Shown: one piece after another, positions 1 to 7,077 of the stretch | Position numbering within the stretch: position 1 is the stretch's first letter | Layout: each line of letters starts with the position of its first letter | Origin: a bacterium SM23_31 | GTDB taxonomy: Bacteria > SM23-31 | Assembly (NCBI GenBank): GCA_001304035.1 | Contig: LJUD01000150.1 | Coordinates: 1-7,280 of the forward strand | DNA: 7,280 bases | Direction: 5' to 3' | Notes under the pieces: model-generated | Database searches by the model: none | What the model was told of the DNA's origin: nothing | Seen by the model: only the letters and a program-made list of their open reading frames with translations | Translations under genes and position numbers: made by a program

Positions 1-2
1 TG

Positions 3-1736
3 TCAAACATGCAGATTGCAATGTGCGGGAGTGTGCTGTTTTTGGCTGTTGTAATGCGGGTAATAATGATCCATGACGGTTTGCGCCGGCTTACCTTAAT
101 CGGTGTCGCTTATTTTATCGTCTCATTATGCCTTCTTTTTGTCCTGCCGAAGTATATGGATCAATTGTCAGACTACTTTCGCTGGAGCGGTCATAATGTT
201 CTCGAGTCGCATGATTCCGTCTACGGTAATATCACGGTAACAGGGTTCGGCGGTCAGGTAAATTTTTTCAGCGGCGGACTGCTGTTGTTCACGTCGGAAG
301 ACCCGCTTTCTGCGGAGGAATCCGTTCATTTTGCGCTATTACAGCACCCTGAGCCGCGTTCGGTTCTATTAATTGGCGGCGGTCTCAACGGCGGAATACG
401 GGAAGTGCTCAAACACGGTACCGTCGGGAGGATCGATGTGGTCGAGCTGGATGCCTCGATCATCCGCCTGGGATTGAAATACCTCCCTCCTGAAGAAGCC
501 CCGCCCGATAATCCTGAAATAATACATTACCATTTTGTAGACCCACGATATTATCTCCAGACTGCATCCATAAGATACGATGTTGTTATATTTAATATGC
601 CCGATCCGTCAAATGCCCTGGTCAACCGGCTGTATACGAGGGAATGTTTTCAAGAGGTGAGCGGCATATTGAATCCGGAAGGTGTGGTTTCGTTCAGCGT
701 TACTTCTTCGGAAAATTATTTGAACGACGAGCTTGCTGCATTTCTTGCTGGAATGAAGGCAACAATCGAGACGGTATTTCCGTCATGTGTGATTTTTCCG
801 GGAAATACGGCGGTATTTTTCGCATCGCACAGCCCGGGATATATCACCGATAATCCGGATACCCTCGCTCAAAGACTGAAAGAGCGCGCCGTCGAAACCC
901 GCTATGTTCACCCGGCTTTTTTCTCTTTTCGCCTCTCCGGGCAACGTCTGGATAATTTCACCGCACGGATTGCAGAAACACCCCGCACCCGCATCAACAC
1001 AGACCTGAATCCCGCCGGGTTTTACTATGCAATTACACTCTGGAGCACCTATTTTACGCGCCCCTTTAAAAATATATTGCTCCGGCTGGAAAAAATCCCT
1101 TACAAAGCGGTATTTTTCGGTCTATTTCTGTTATGCTCCGCACTGCCTGTTGTTCTTATCCGGAGAAAAAAACCGGTTATATTCGCAGCATATACTGTCG
1201 GATTAAGCATGATAAGCCTGGAAATGATTGTATTGCTCAGCTATCAATCCTTCTACGGCTATATATATGCACATATCGCCGTTTTGATTGCATGCTTTAT
1301 GGGGGGGCTTGCGGTGGGTGCGCTAATCGGATTGCGTATCAAAAGAACGGATAACCGTGTGATAACTTATTTTACAGGCGTGCAGTTTTTTGCGGTGTTT
1401 CTCCCCGTTCTGCTGGTGGGATTTCTATTTTTGATACCCAGCACGGCACCCGCCGTCCGCACAGTTCTGGCACGCATCGGGTTCCCGTCCATCCTGCTTT
1501 TAGCAGGGATAACCGGCGGTCTCCATTTTCAACTGGCAAACCGGCTGTATCTTGCCGATGAGCCCGCAGGAAACCGCGGCGCCGTATATGCGGTAGACCT
1601 TCTCGGTGCGGCTGTCGGCGCTTTATTCATCAGCGTTTTTTTCATTCCCCTGCTCGGCATGATAACTACATGCGCCGAACTCACGTTTTTGAATCTTATC
1701 GCCTTAGCCGGAATTATTCTCACGATGAGAAGGTGA
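3..1736 (+). CDS. Membrane-anchored spermidine-synthase-like protein (5' end probably outside the window)
   Basis: Residues are numbered from the first ATG (position 9). Two hydrophobic segments (about 3-21 and 28-46) precede a soluble Rossmann methyltransferase-like domain (about 60-345). About seven more membrane segments follow (roughly 367-384, 390-412, 419-441, 451-477, 490-509, 526-552, 556-573). The soluble domain has the spermidine synthase layout: SAM-type glycine loop GGGLNGG (123-129) followed by REVLKH, the acidic strand end VELD (145-148), VDPR (177-180), NMPDP (196-200), and an NTDLNP segment (330-335) that I associate with membrane-linked members. Family knowledge: aminopropyltransferases carry GGGDG and a D-x-x-D-P catalytic motif. 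Here the first Asp is Leu and the catalytic Asp is Asn196, with only Asp199 kept, so polyamine synthesis is doubtful. No ribosome binding site precedes the ATG, the frame is open to the left edge, and relatives usually have more N-terminal membrane segments. I therefore infer a 5' truncation by the window. Its substrate is unknown. Confidence 0.85.
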   Translation, partial: SNMQIAMCGSVLFLAVVMRVIMIHDGLRRLTLIGVAYFIVSLCLLFVLPKYMDQLSDYFRWSGHNVLESHDSVYGNITVTGFGGQVNFFSGGLLLFTSEDPLSAEESVHFALLQHPEPRSVLLIGGGLNGGIREVLKHGTVGRIDVVELDASIIRLGLKYLPPEEAPPDNPEIIHYHFVDPRYYLQTASIRYDVVIFNMPDPSNALVNRLYTRECFQEVSGILNPEGVVSFSVTSSENYLNDELAAFLAGMKATIETVFPSCVIFPGNTAVFFASHSPGYITDNPDTLAQRLKERAVETRYVHPAFFSFRLSGQRLDNFTARIAETPRTRINTDLNPAGFYYAITLWSTYFTRPFKNILLRLEKIPYKAVFFGLFLLCSALPVVLIRRKKPVIFAAYTVGLSMISLEMIVLLSYQSFYGYIYAHIAVLIACFMGGLAVGALIGLRIKRTDNRVITYFTGVQFFAVFLPVLLVGFLFLIPSTAPAVRTVLARIGFPSILLLAGITGGLHFQLANRLYLADEPAGNRGAVYAVDLLGAAVGALFISVFFIPLLGMITTCAELTFLNLIALAGIILTMRR

Positions 1737-1746
1737 AAAATCATTT

Positions 1747-1799
1747 ATAGTTTCACTATATTCAGGTGTTTCACCGGCCGGTGAAACTATTGATTTTTT
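1747..1799 (+). terminator. Rho-independent terminator after the spermidine-synthase-like gene
   Basis: A perfect 20-base palindrome, GTTTCACCGG plus CCGGTGAAAC (1768-1787), lies 31 bases after the stop codon and is followed within 7 bases by six T residues (1794-1799). A second arm, ATAGTTTCAC (1747-1756), can pair instead with GTGAAACTAT (1781-1790), giving a competing 10-base-pair stem with a 24-base loop. Either stem would end just before the T-run. The rest of the gap up to 1944 is AT-rich and shows no gene I can support. Confidence 0.7.
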
Positions 1800-1944
1800 G
1801 AATAATAGTACTTAAATACCGCGTTTTGTGAACGGGGATGAAAAGTTCTTTATACGAAAGGTGAATTAAATGTGTTATATAAAATGTTTTAATTTGCTAA
1901 CGCACCAAATATTCTTCCAAGCAACAAAATTTTTAAAATAATCC

Positions 1945-1973
1945 TTGACAAATTACTTGACAATAATTATATT
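1945..1973 (+). promoter_or_regulatory. Sigma70-type promoter of the two-ATPase operon
   Basis: A consensus -35 box TTGACA (1945-1950) is separated by exactly 17 bases from a -10 box TATATT (1968-1973, five of six consensus matches). Transcription would start near 1980, giving a leader of about 37 bases before the ATG at 2017. The match is strong, but only a transcript end map would prove it. The reading frame of the downstream gene is open back to a TTG at 1945. That TTG is part of the -35 box, so it is unlikely to be a start codon. Confidence 0.7.
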
Positions 1974-1990
1974 GTCAAAATGTTTGACAA
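1945..1990 (+). promoter_or_regulatory. Operator-like cluster of four TTGACAA heptamers over the promoter
   Basis: The heptamer TTGACAA occurs at 1945-1951, 1957-1963 and 1984-1990, and inverted (TTGTCAA) at 1972-1978. The centres are 12, 15 and 12 bases apart. Copies 2 and 3 form a 9-base inverted repeat, TTGACAATA / TATTGTCAA, with a 4-base spacer covering the -10 box. Copies 3 and 4 form an 8-base inverted repeat, TTGTCAAA / TTTGACAA, with a 3-base spacer over the expected transcription start. A dimeric repressor bound here would block RNA polymerase. The operator role is inferred from position and symmetry, and the binding protein is unknown. One copy also serves as the -35 box, so some of the pattern could reflect promoter sequence. 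Confidence 0.5.
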
Positions 1991-2002
1991 AAATATTTTT
2001 GT
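1987..2002. repeat. 16-base perfect palindrome in the operon leader
   Basis: ACAAAAATATTTTTGT is a perfect palindrome that overlaps the last TTGACAA heptamer and ends one base before the ribosome binding site. It is all A/T except for the outer C/G, so an RNA hairpin would be weak. It could be a further protein-binding site or simply chance in AT-rich sequence. Confidence 0.35.
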
Positions 2003-2003
2003 T

Positions 2004-2010
2004 AAAGGAA
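2004..2010 (+). promoter_or_regulatory. Ribosome binding site of the first ATPase gene
   Basis: AAAGGAA sits six bases ahead of the ATG at 2017. It decides the start of the 386-residue protein over the longer open frame that reaches back to 1945 through TTG codons lying inside the promoter. Confidence 0.7.
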
Positions 2011-2016
2011 TATGAA

Positions 2017-3177
2017 ATGAAAATAATAACCGGTCCGCCAGTCGCAGGTGATAATTATTTCTTCAGAAAAAAGTTGGCTGAAGAAGCTTGGAATTTAATT
2101 GAATCAGGCTGTCATATTCTTATCACAGCTCCAAGGAGAGTGGGAAAAACCTCATTTATGTATTATCTAAAAGATCACCCCAAAAAAGGTTATTGTTTCA
2201 TTTATTTGAATACGGAATCGGTTAACAATGAAAATGAATTTTTCAGACGTCTTGTAAATAAAATAGTAACGACAGAACATATTGGAAATTCGCAAAAAAT
2301 AGTAACTTTTATTAAAAAAAATATACCTTCAATAAAGAGGGTCGGACCTGATGGTATTGAATTTACAAAACCTGATGAAAAAAACTTTAAAGAAATGCTT
2401 GTTAAAATTTTACAGTCAATTCAATCTGATAATATAAAATTAATTGTAATGCTCGATGAGTTTCCACAAACTCTTATCAATATTATCGAAGACGAAGGTG
2501 AAAGCCAGGGTAAACACTTTCTAAGAAGCAATCGCGAAATACGGCAGGATATTGAATCGAGTAAAAATGTTCAATTTATTTATGCAGGCTCTATCGGCTT
2601 GGAAAATATTGTAAGTAGACTTAATGCTGTTGCTACAATAAATGATCTTGCAAGATTAATAATTCCACCGCTAATAATTAATGAGGTAAATGATTTTATC
2701 GACTTTCTATTAAAAAATACGAAATTTACACTTTCTCATAAATTGAAAAATTATATTTTGAAAAAAATTGAATGGTTGATACCTTTTTATATCCAGCTTG
2801 TAATATCAGAACTAAATAATATTTATCGTGATGAAGATTTAAACGAAATATCTGTGGACATAATTGACAGGGCATTTGTAGACATGCTGGAACAGCGAAA
2901 TCATTTCGAACACTGGCATACGAGGCTGCGGACTTCTTTTAAAGGAAAGGAGTATAGTTTTATCAAAGAAGTTCTTAATACCGTATCGGACAATAATATT
3001 ATTAAAACTAATGAAATAAATGATTTAGCTGTAAAATATGATTTAGTGGAATTTTATAGAGATCTTTTGAAAACACTAACATACGACGGATACTTAAACA
3101 ATAACGACAATCCTAAAATATATCGTTTTAACTCTCCAATTTTAAAAATGTGGTGGAAAAATTATGTTGCAAATTAG
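2017..3177 (+). CDS. AAA+/STAND-type ATPase with winged-helix-like C-terminus
   Basis: This 386-residue, probably cytosolic protein resembles the family of predicted archaeal-type ATPases (COG1672-like). The N-terminus (TGPPVAGDNYFFRKK, about 5-19) is the usual lead-in to the nucleotide fold. The P-loop is APRRVGKTS (38-46), with Ala at the first Gly position, a variant I associate with this family. Walker B is LIVMLDEFP (142-150), with Asp147 and Glu148. A sensor-1-like strand is FIYAGSIG (187-194), and IIPPL (215-219) opens the helical lid. The C-terminal third (about 300-386) looks like a winged helix ending in YRFNSPILKMWWKNYV (369-384), as in related ATPases. The start is the ATG with AAAGGAA six bases upstream, and the gene follows the promoter at 1945-1973. 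It overlaps the next gene by 14 bases, which points to coupled translation and a shared role. No nuclease, protease or membrane segment is visible, so its output is unknown. The AT-rich composition differs from the left-hand gene. Confidence 0.85.
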   Translation: MKIITGPPVAGDNYFFRKKLAEEAWNLIESGCHILITAPRRVGKTSFMYYLKDHPKKGYCFIYLNTESVNNENEFFRRLVNKIVTTEHIGNSQKIVTFIKKNIPSIKRVGPDGIEFTKPDEKNFKEMLVKILQSIQSDNIKLIVMLDEFPQTLINIIEDEGESQGKHFLRSNREIRQDIESSKNVQFIYAGSIGLENIVSRLNAVATINDLARLIIPPLIINEVNDFIDFLLKNTKFTLSHKLKNYILKKIEWLIPFYIQLVISELNNIYRDEDLNEISVDIIDRAFVDMLEQRNHFEHWHTRLRTSFKGKEYSFIKEVLNTVSDNNIIKTNEINDLAVKYDLVEFYRDLLKTLTYDGYLNNNDNPKIYRFNSPILKMWWKNYVAN

Positions 3178-5476
3178 CCATATACAAGTCTACAATCCTT
3201 TTAACATGACACAAGAGGAACTTATAAATATTTTTGTGGTTAGAACGGCTATTTTTAAGGAAATCTTTGAAGATATTAAATTCTCCGAGATGAAACATCC
3301 TGAACAACATTATATTATTCAGGGTATTCGTGGTCAGGGTAAAACTACTCTCCTGTTGAGAATATATTATGAAATCGTAAGAGACATAAAATTAAGTAAA
3401 AAATTAATTCCTATCATTTTTAATGAGGAGCCGTATAATATTCGTAAACTCTACAATCTCTGGGAAACTACTGCCGGCTTACTTGAGGAACGTAATGAAT
3501 TCGCCGGTCTGACCGGTAAGATGGAAAAAGAATTCAATAAGACCGATTATGAGATGAGATGTTTTGAGATTCTTGAAACGTCTCTTAAGAAAAATCATAA
3601 AAAGTTGATTTTGTTTATAGATAATATCGGGATGTTTCTGGAGAAACTCGATAAAAAAGACCAGCATCGTTTACGCGAGGTTCTTATAGAAAGTTCGGAA
3701 CTGCGAATAATAGGGGCTTCATCGTCGATAGTAGAATTCAGCTATGATTACGGTAAACCCTTTTTTGAGTTTTTTAAAATATCTAAGTTAAAAGGGCTGA
3801 ATTTTGAAGAAACGAAGGTTTTACTTCTTAAATTAGGAGAGATGTACAATAAAAAAAAGATCAAAGCGCTTGTGGAGAATAATCCCGGTAGAATTGAAGC
3901 TCTTAGAAGGTTGACCGGCGGAGTGATTCGGACTATTGTTTTACTTTTTGAAATTTTTATTGATGAAGAAATCGGCAGCGCTTTTATAGATTTAGAAAAG
4001 ATACTCGATAATGTTACGCCGCTTTATAAGCATAGAATGGACGATCTTTCTCCACCCCAGCAGCAAATTGTAGATGTAATTGCAATTAATTGGGATGCAA
4101 TGAGCACAAAAGATATCGCAAAAAAAACAAGAATGCAGAGTAAAGTGGCGGCGGCACAGTTAAATCAATTACAGAGAAATAATATTATAGAAAAGCAGGC
4201 GACATCGACAAAAAACAATTTTTACAGAATCTCCGAACGGTTTTTTAATATTTGGTATTTGATGAGGCAGGGCAGAAGAAAGGATGTTAATAAAGTCAGG
4301 TTCTTAGTCGAATTCCTTGAAATTTGGTGCAGCAAAGATGAGCTGCAAAAACGGGCATTAAAACACCTCGATGCGATAGAGAAAGGCGGTATATATCACA
4401 GATATGCGTTATACTTCACCGAAGCAATTTCCAAAACGGATATTTCTTATGAAATTCAGGATAAGCTTATTAAGAAAATAAGAGAATATGTTGGACCTAT
4501 TGACAAAGGTCTTTTACGTGATTTAAGTCCATCAAATTTGGAAATTCTTAGTAATGTAGAAATTTTATTCAAAAATAAAAAATATGAGAGTGCGCTTAAA
4601 GAACTTCAGAAGATTAGGTATAACGATACTATAAAACTTTTCTTTTCCGGTTATATTTATCATTTAAAAGGAGATTTTTCAAAAGCCGAAGAGTATTATC
4701 TCAAGGCTGCTGAGAGTGGTGATTCATTTGCGCTTAATAACATAGCCATGCTTTATCATTATGAATTCAAAGAATTCAGGAAAGCCGAGGAGTATTATCT
4801 GAAGTCAGTTGAGAGCGGTGATACTGATGCGCTTTTTAACATAGCTGTGCTTTATCATAAGGAATTCAAAGATTTCAAGAAATCCGAGGAATATTATCTC
4901 AAAGCTGTTGAGAGTGGTGTTACACAGGCGCTTTTTAATATAGCCCTGCTTTATCATTATGAATTCAAAGATTTCAAGAAAGCCGAAGAATATTATCTGA
5001 AGGCAGTTGAGAGTGGTTATACAAAATCCTTGAATAATTTAGCCTGGATGTTTTTTAAAGAAAAGATTGATAAAATAAAAGCATTAGAATATGCTGAAAA
5101 ATCATTCAAAGAAGAAAAAACAATTTTCACGGCTTATACTTATTCAACAATTCTATTATGGAATAATGAGTTTGAAAAAGCATATAAAATATCAAAGGAA
5201 TTTATCGAAAACCCGGAATCTTTTGAAAAATTCCCAAAAGATATAACTCTGTTTCTTATGTTATTAATATCGAAAAAACAATATCATCTTACTCTGAAAA
5301 TTTTTAATGAAAATCCTTACGATTTAATGAATAGATTAAAACCGGTGTATTATGCGTTGATGTATTTTATGCAGGATGATTATCCGAACGAATACAGGAA
5401 AATGGGAGAAGAATTAAAGCAGACTGTTGAAGAAATAATTGAAGAAATTCTAAGGCTGGAAAAAGATTACGAGTAG
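3164..5476 (+). CDS. STAND-type ATPase with winged helix and C-terminal TPR/Sel1-like repeats
   Basis: This 770-residue protein has three parts. The ATPase domain (about 10-285) has Walker A GIRGQGKTT (54-62), Walker B LILFIDN (148-154, Asn154 in place of the usual acidic residue), a sensor-like RIIGASSS (181-188) and a lid with RLTGGVIRT (249-257). A winged helix (about 295-368) ends in ERFFNIWYLMR (358-368). A helical-repeat region (about 460-770) contains 33-residue TPR/Sel1-like units with the core KAEEYYLKAVESG (about 490-654), then a helical tail. This is the general layout of signal-transducing STAND proteins, in which repeats sense a ligand and ATP binding drives a switch; that role is inferred here. 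The ATG at 3164 lies inside the preceding gene, with a weak GGTGGA ahead of it. It is preferred over the ATG at 3206 because it keeps the VYNPFNMTQEE segment and fits coupled translation. No effector domain is recognised. A role in phage defence or stress signalling is possible but unproven. Confidence 0.85.
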   Translation: MLQISHIQVYNPFNMTQEELINIFVVRTAIFKEIFEDIKFSEMKHPEQHYIIQGIRGQGKTTLLLRIYYEIVRDIKLSKKLIPIIFNEEPYNIRKLYNLWETTAGLLEERNEFAGLTGKMEKEFNKTDYEMRCFEILETSLKKNHKKLILFIDNIGMFLEKLDKKDQHRLREVLIESSELRIIGASSSIVEFSYDYGKPFFEFFKISKLKGLNFEETKVLLLKLGEMYNKKKIKALVENNPGRIEALRRLTGGVIRTIVLLFEIFIDEEIGSAFIDLEKILDNVTPLYKHRMDDLSPPQQQIVDVIAINWDAMSTKDIAKKTRMQSKVAAAQLNQLQRNNIIEKQATSTKNNFYRISERFFNIWYLMRQGRRKDVNKVRFLVEFLEIWCSKDELQKRALKHLDAIEKGGIYHRYALYFTEAISKTDISYEIQDKLIKKIREYVGPIDKGLLRDLSPSNLEILSNVEILFKNKKYESALKELQKIRYNDTIKLFFSGYIYHLKGDFSKAEEYYLKAAESGDSFALNNIAMLYHYEFKEFRKAEEYYLKSVESGDTDALFNIAVLYHKEFKDFKKSEEYYLKAVESGVTQALFNIALLYHYEFKDFKKAEEYYLKAVESGYTKSLNNLAWMFFKEKIDKIKALEYAEKSFKEEKTIFTAYTYSTILLWNNEFEKAYKISKEFIENPESFEKFPKDITLFLMLLISKKQYHLTLKIFNENPYDLMNRLKPVYYALMYFMQDDYPNEYRKMGEELKQTVEEIIEEILRLEKDYE
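4730..5026 (+). repeat. Three tandem 99-base units coding for TPR/Sel1-like repeats
   Basis: Units start at 4730, 4829 and 4928, each beginning with a GCGCTT or closely similar Ala-Leu codon pair and coding for 33 residues (523-555, 556-588, 589-621). Hand alignment gives about 80 to 85 identical bases of 99 between pairs, including many shared third-codon positions. A half-similar unit precedes them (its second half, from about 4682) and a diverged one follows from 5027. The pattern suggests tandem duplication within the gene. Confidence 0.85.
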
Positions 5477-5601
5477 GTGTTTAATAAAATATTTTTTATT
5501 ACTTGAGAGAAAATATGTACTTTAAATAGTTGACAAGATTAGATTGCAATAATGAGTTGATCTAGCAAGACATCATTAACACTTTCAATTGGAAGTAAGT
5601 T

Positions 5602-5645
5602 ATTTTGAAACACCCTCAAATTGTTCGTAAGGGGTGTTTCAAAAT
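5602..5645. repeat. Long inverted repeat between convergent genes, possible two-way terminator
   Basis: ATTTTGAAACACCC (5602-5615) pairs perfectly with GGGTGTTTCAAAAT (5632-5645) around a 16-base loop. It lies between the ends of the ATPase operon (5476) and the glutamate dehydrogenase gene (5766, opposite strand), where a shared terminator is expected. The T-run leads the stem and the A-run trails it on both strands, the reverse of a classic intrinsic terminator, so transcript end protection or another role is equally possible. I see no gene or other strong signal in the rest of 5477-5765. Confidence 0.5.
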
Positions 5646-5765
5646 CATAAGTTTTATTAAAATTAATTAACATTGTTACTTTATCATAAATGAAAATTCT
5701 ATATTAACTTACGTGTCCTAAAAAGTGTAAACGATGTTATGCTATGTGACAATTGCTTATGCATT

Positions 5766-7046
5766 TTACGGGAAGATGCCGCGTTCTTTGTACACTACTT
5801 CGAGTCTTGAAAGTGCAACGATGTAAGCGCCGATCCTCCAGTTCACTTTATATTTCTCTGCGGTTTCTTTTACCTTATGATAAGCGTCAATAATCTTTTT
5901 ATATAGTTTAGTGTCTACTTCTTCGAGCTCCCAGAACTCACTTCTCTTGTTTTGAAGCCACTCGAAATAGCTTACTATTACGCCGCCGGAGTTGCAAAGA
6001 ATGTCGGGGATCACGTCAATCTTTTTTTGCCGTAATATTTCGTCGCCCTCGGGAGCTGTCGGTCCGTTTGCGCCTTCCGCAATAAGTTTGACATTTATAT
6101 CAGGAGCGTTTTCCTTAGTGATCTGGTTTCCTAATGCAGCCGGCACAAAAATATCGGCATCAATTGACAGGAATTTATCATGATCTATTTCATCGGCTTT
6201 AGAATAATTCCTGACACCGCCGGTTTTTGAAACATAAGCCGCAATATCATCGGCATCGATCCCTTTCGGACTGTAAATTGCTCCGGTTACATCTTCAACC
6301 GCAATCAATCGAGAACCGTGTTGTTTCATGAGTTTTCCAACCCATGAACCTACGTTTCCATATCCCTGAACAATATACGCAGCCCCGTTTAAATTGAATT
6401 TGTTATCTTTTGCCCATTGCTCTATACAATATACAACACCCTGCCCCGTAGCCTTGTCTCTTCCCAGGCTGCCTCCGGATTCAACAGGCTTACCTGTAAC
6501 CACATGAACGTTTCTATTTCTTTCTTGAGGCTGTATACCCGATAGATACGTATCGAGAATCCATGCCATAATTTGTGAGTTTGTGTTTACATCCGGTGCA
6601 GGTATATCATATTCTGGTCCGATATTTTGTCCGAGTGCATAAGTGAAACGCCTTGTAATCCTTTCAAGTTCACCCATTGAATATTTTGACGGGTCGACTT
6701 GAACTCCACCTTTTCCGCCGCCAAACGGAATACCTGTTATTACGGATTTCCATGTCATCAGGATGGCGAGAGCGCGAACGGCGTTTATATCGACATCCGG
6801 GTGATATCTAATGCCTCCTTTGTATGGACCAAGCGCATTGTTATGCTGCACCCTGTAACCCGTAAATACCTCAATACTGCCGCTGTCCATTTTAACGGGG
6901 AAATTTACAATAATTTCATTCGTGGTTTTTGCAAGGATTTTTCGAATGTTCGGGTCAAGCTTTATTATATCCGCCGCTTTATTAAAACATTTTGCAATGT
7001 TTTCGTAAAGGTTTGGTTTTCCTATAACTTCGTACGGATATTTCAT
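5766..7046 (-). CDS. gdhA: Glutamate dehydrogenase (Glu/Leu/Phe/Val dehydrogenase family)
   Basis: This complete 426-residue cytosolic enzyme links 2-oxoglutarate and ammonium to glutamate. The N-terminal substrate domain has GPYKGGIRYHP (73-83, Lys76), MTWKS (97-101, Lys100) and GIPFGGGKGG (105-114, catalytic Lys112), then PAPDVNT (149-155, catalytic Asp152). The Rossmann domain has GYGNVG (228-233) with AVED (249-252) after the next strand. Further on, AEGANGPT (323-330) and CNSGGVIVSYFEW (351-363, Ser359) complete the pocket. By position these match Lys89, Lys113, Lys125, Asp165 and Ser380 of the clostridial enzyme. The length fits the hexameric class of about 420 residues and exceeds leucine dehydrogenases (about 360). 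NAD versus NADP preference cannot be settled by eye. The start is the ATG at 7046, with a G-rich GGGGAAA some 10 bases upstream on the minus strand. It converges on the ATPase operon and shows no functional link to it. Confidence 0.95.
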   Translation of the reverse strand: MKYPYEVIGKPNLYENIAKCFNKAADIIKLDPNIRKILAKTTNEIIVNFPVKMDSGSIEVFTGYRVQHNNALGPYKGGIRYHPDVDINAVRALAILMTWKSVITGIPFGGGKGGVQVDPSKYSMGELERITRRFTYALGQNIGPEYDIPAPDVNTNSQIMAWILDTYLSGIQPQERNRNVHVVTGKPVESGGSLGRDKATGQGVVYCIEQWAKDNKFNLNGAAYIVQGYGNVGSWVGKLMKQHGSRLIAVEDVTGAIYSPKGIDADDIAAYVSKTGGVRNYSKADEIDHDKFLSIDADIFVPAALGNQITKENAPDINVKLIAEGANGPTAPEGDEILRQKKIDVIPDILCNSGGVIVSYFEWLQNKRSEFWELEEVDTKLYKKIIDAYHKVKETAEKYKVNWRIGAYIVALSRLEVVYKERGIFP

Positions 7047-7077
7047 TTTTACTTTATTTCCCCGTTTTGAACGGCAT

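Noticed and set aside
1529..1744. Open frame on the minus strand inside the membrane protein gene
   Set aside because: It is a shadow of the membrane segments in the + strand gene, with no ribosome site or recognisable domain.
1870..1941. Small 23-codon frame with AAAGG upstream
   Set aside because: The ribosome site spacing is acceptable, but the product is short and unrecognised, no promoter is clear, and it lies upstream of the operon promoter, so it is not a leader peptide for it.
1945..1990. Reading the TTGACAA copies as a CRISPR-like or iteron array
   Set aside because: The units are only seven bases, lack regular spacers and sit exactly on a promoter, so an operator cluster is the simpler reading.
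1945..2016. TTG-started 24-residue N-terminal extension of the first ATPase
   Set aside because: The TTG is part of the -35 box and the transcript should begin near 1980. The ATG at 2017 has a good ribosome binding site and matches the usual family N-terminus.
2017..5476. Assignment of the ATPase pair to a named anti-phage system such as Avs
   Set aside because: Sizes and domain order do not match, and no fused nuclease, protease or other effector is visible.
5713..5732. GTGTCCTAAAAAGTGTAAAC, resembling an insertion-sequence end
   Set aside because: The resemblance is only from memory. No matching inverted partner, target duplication or transposase was found in the window.
6699..7070. 123-codon + strand frame across the glutamate dehydrogenase N-terminus
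   Set aside because: It is antisense to a well-supported conserved gene, and its product resembles no family I know.
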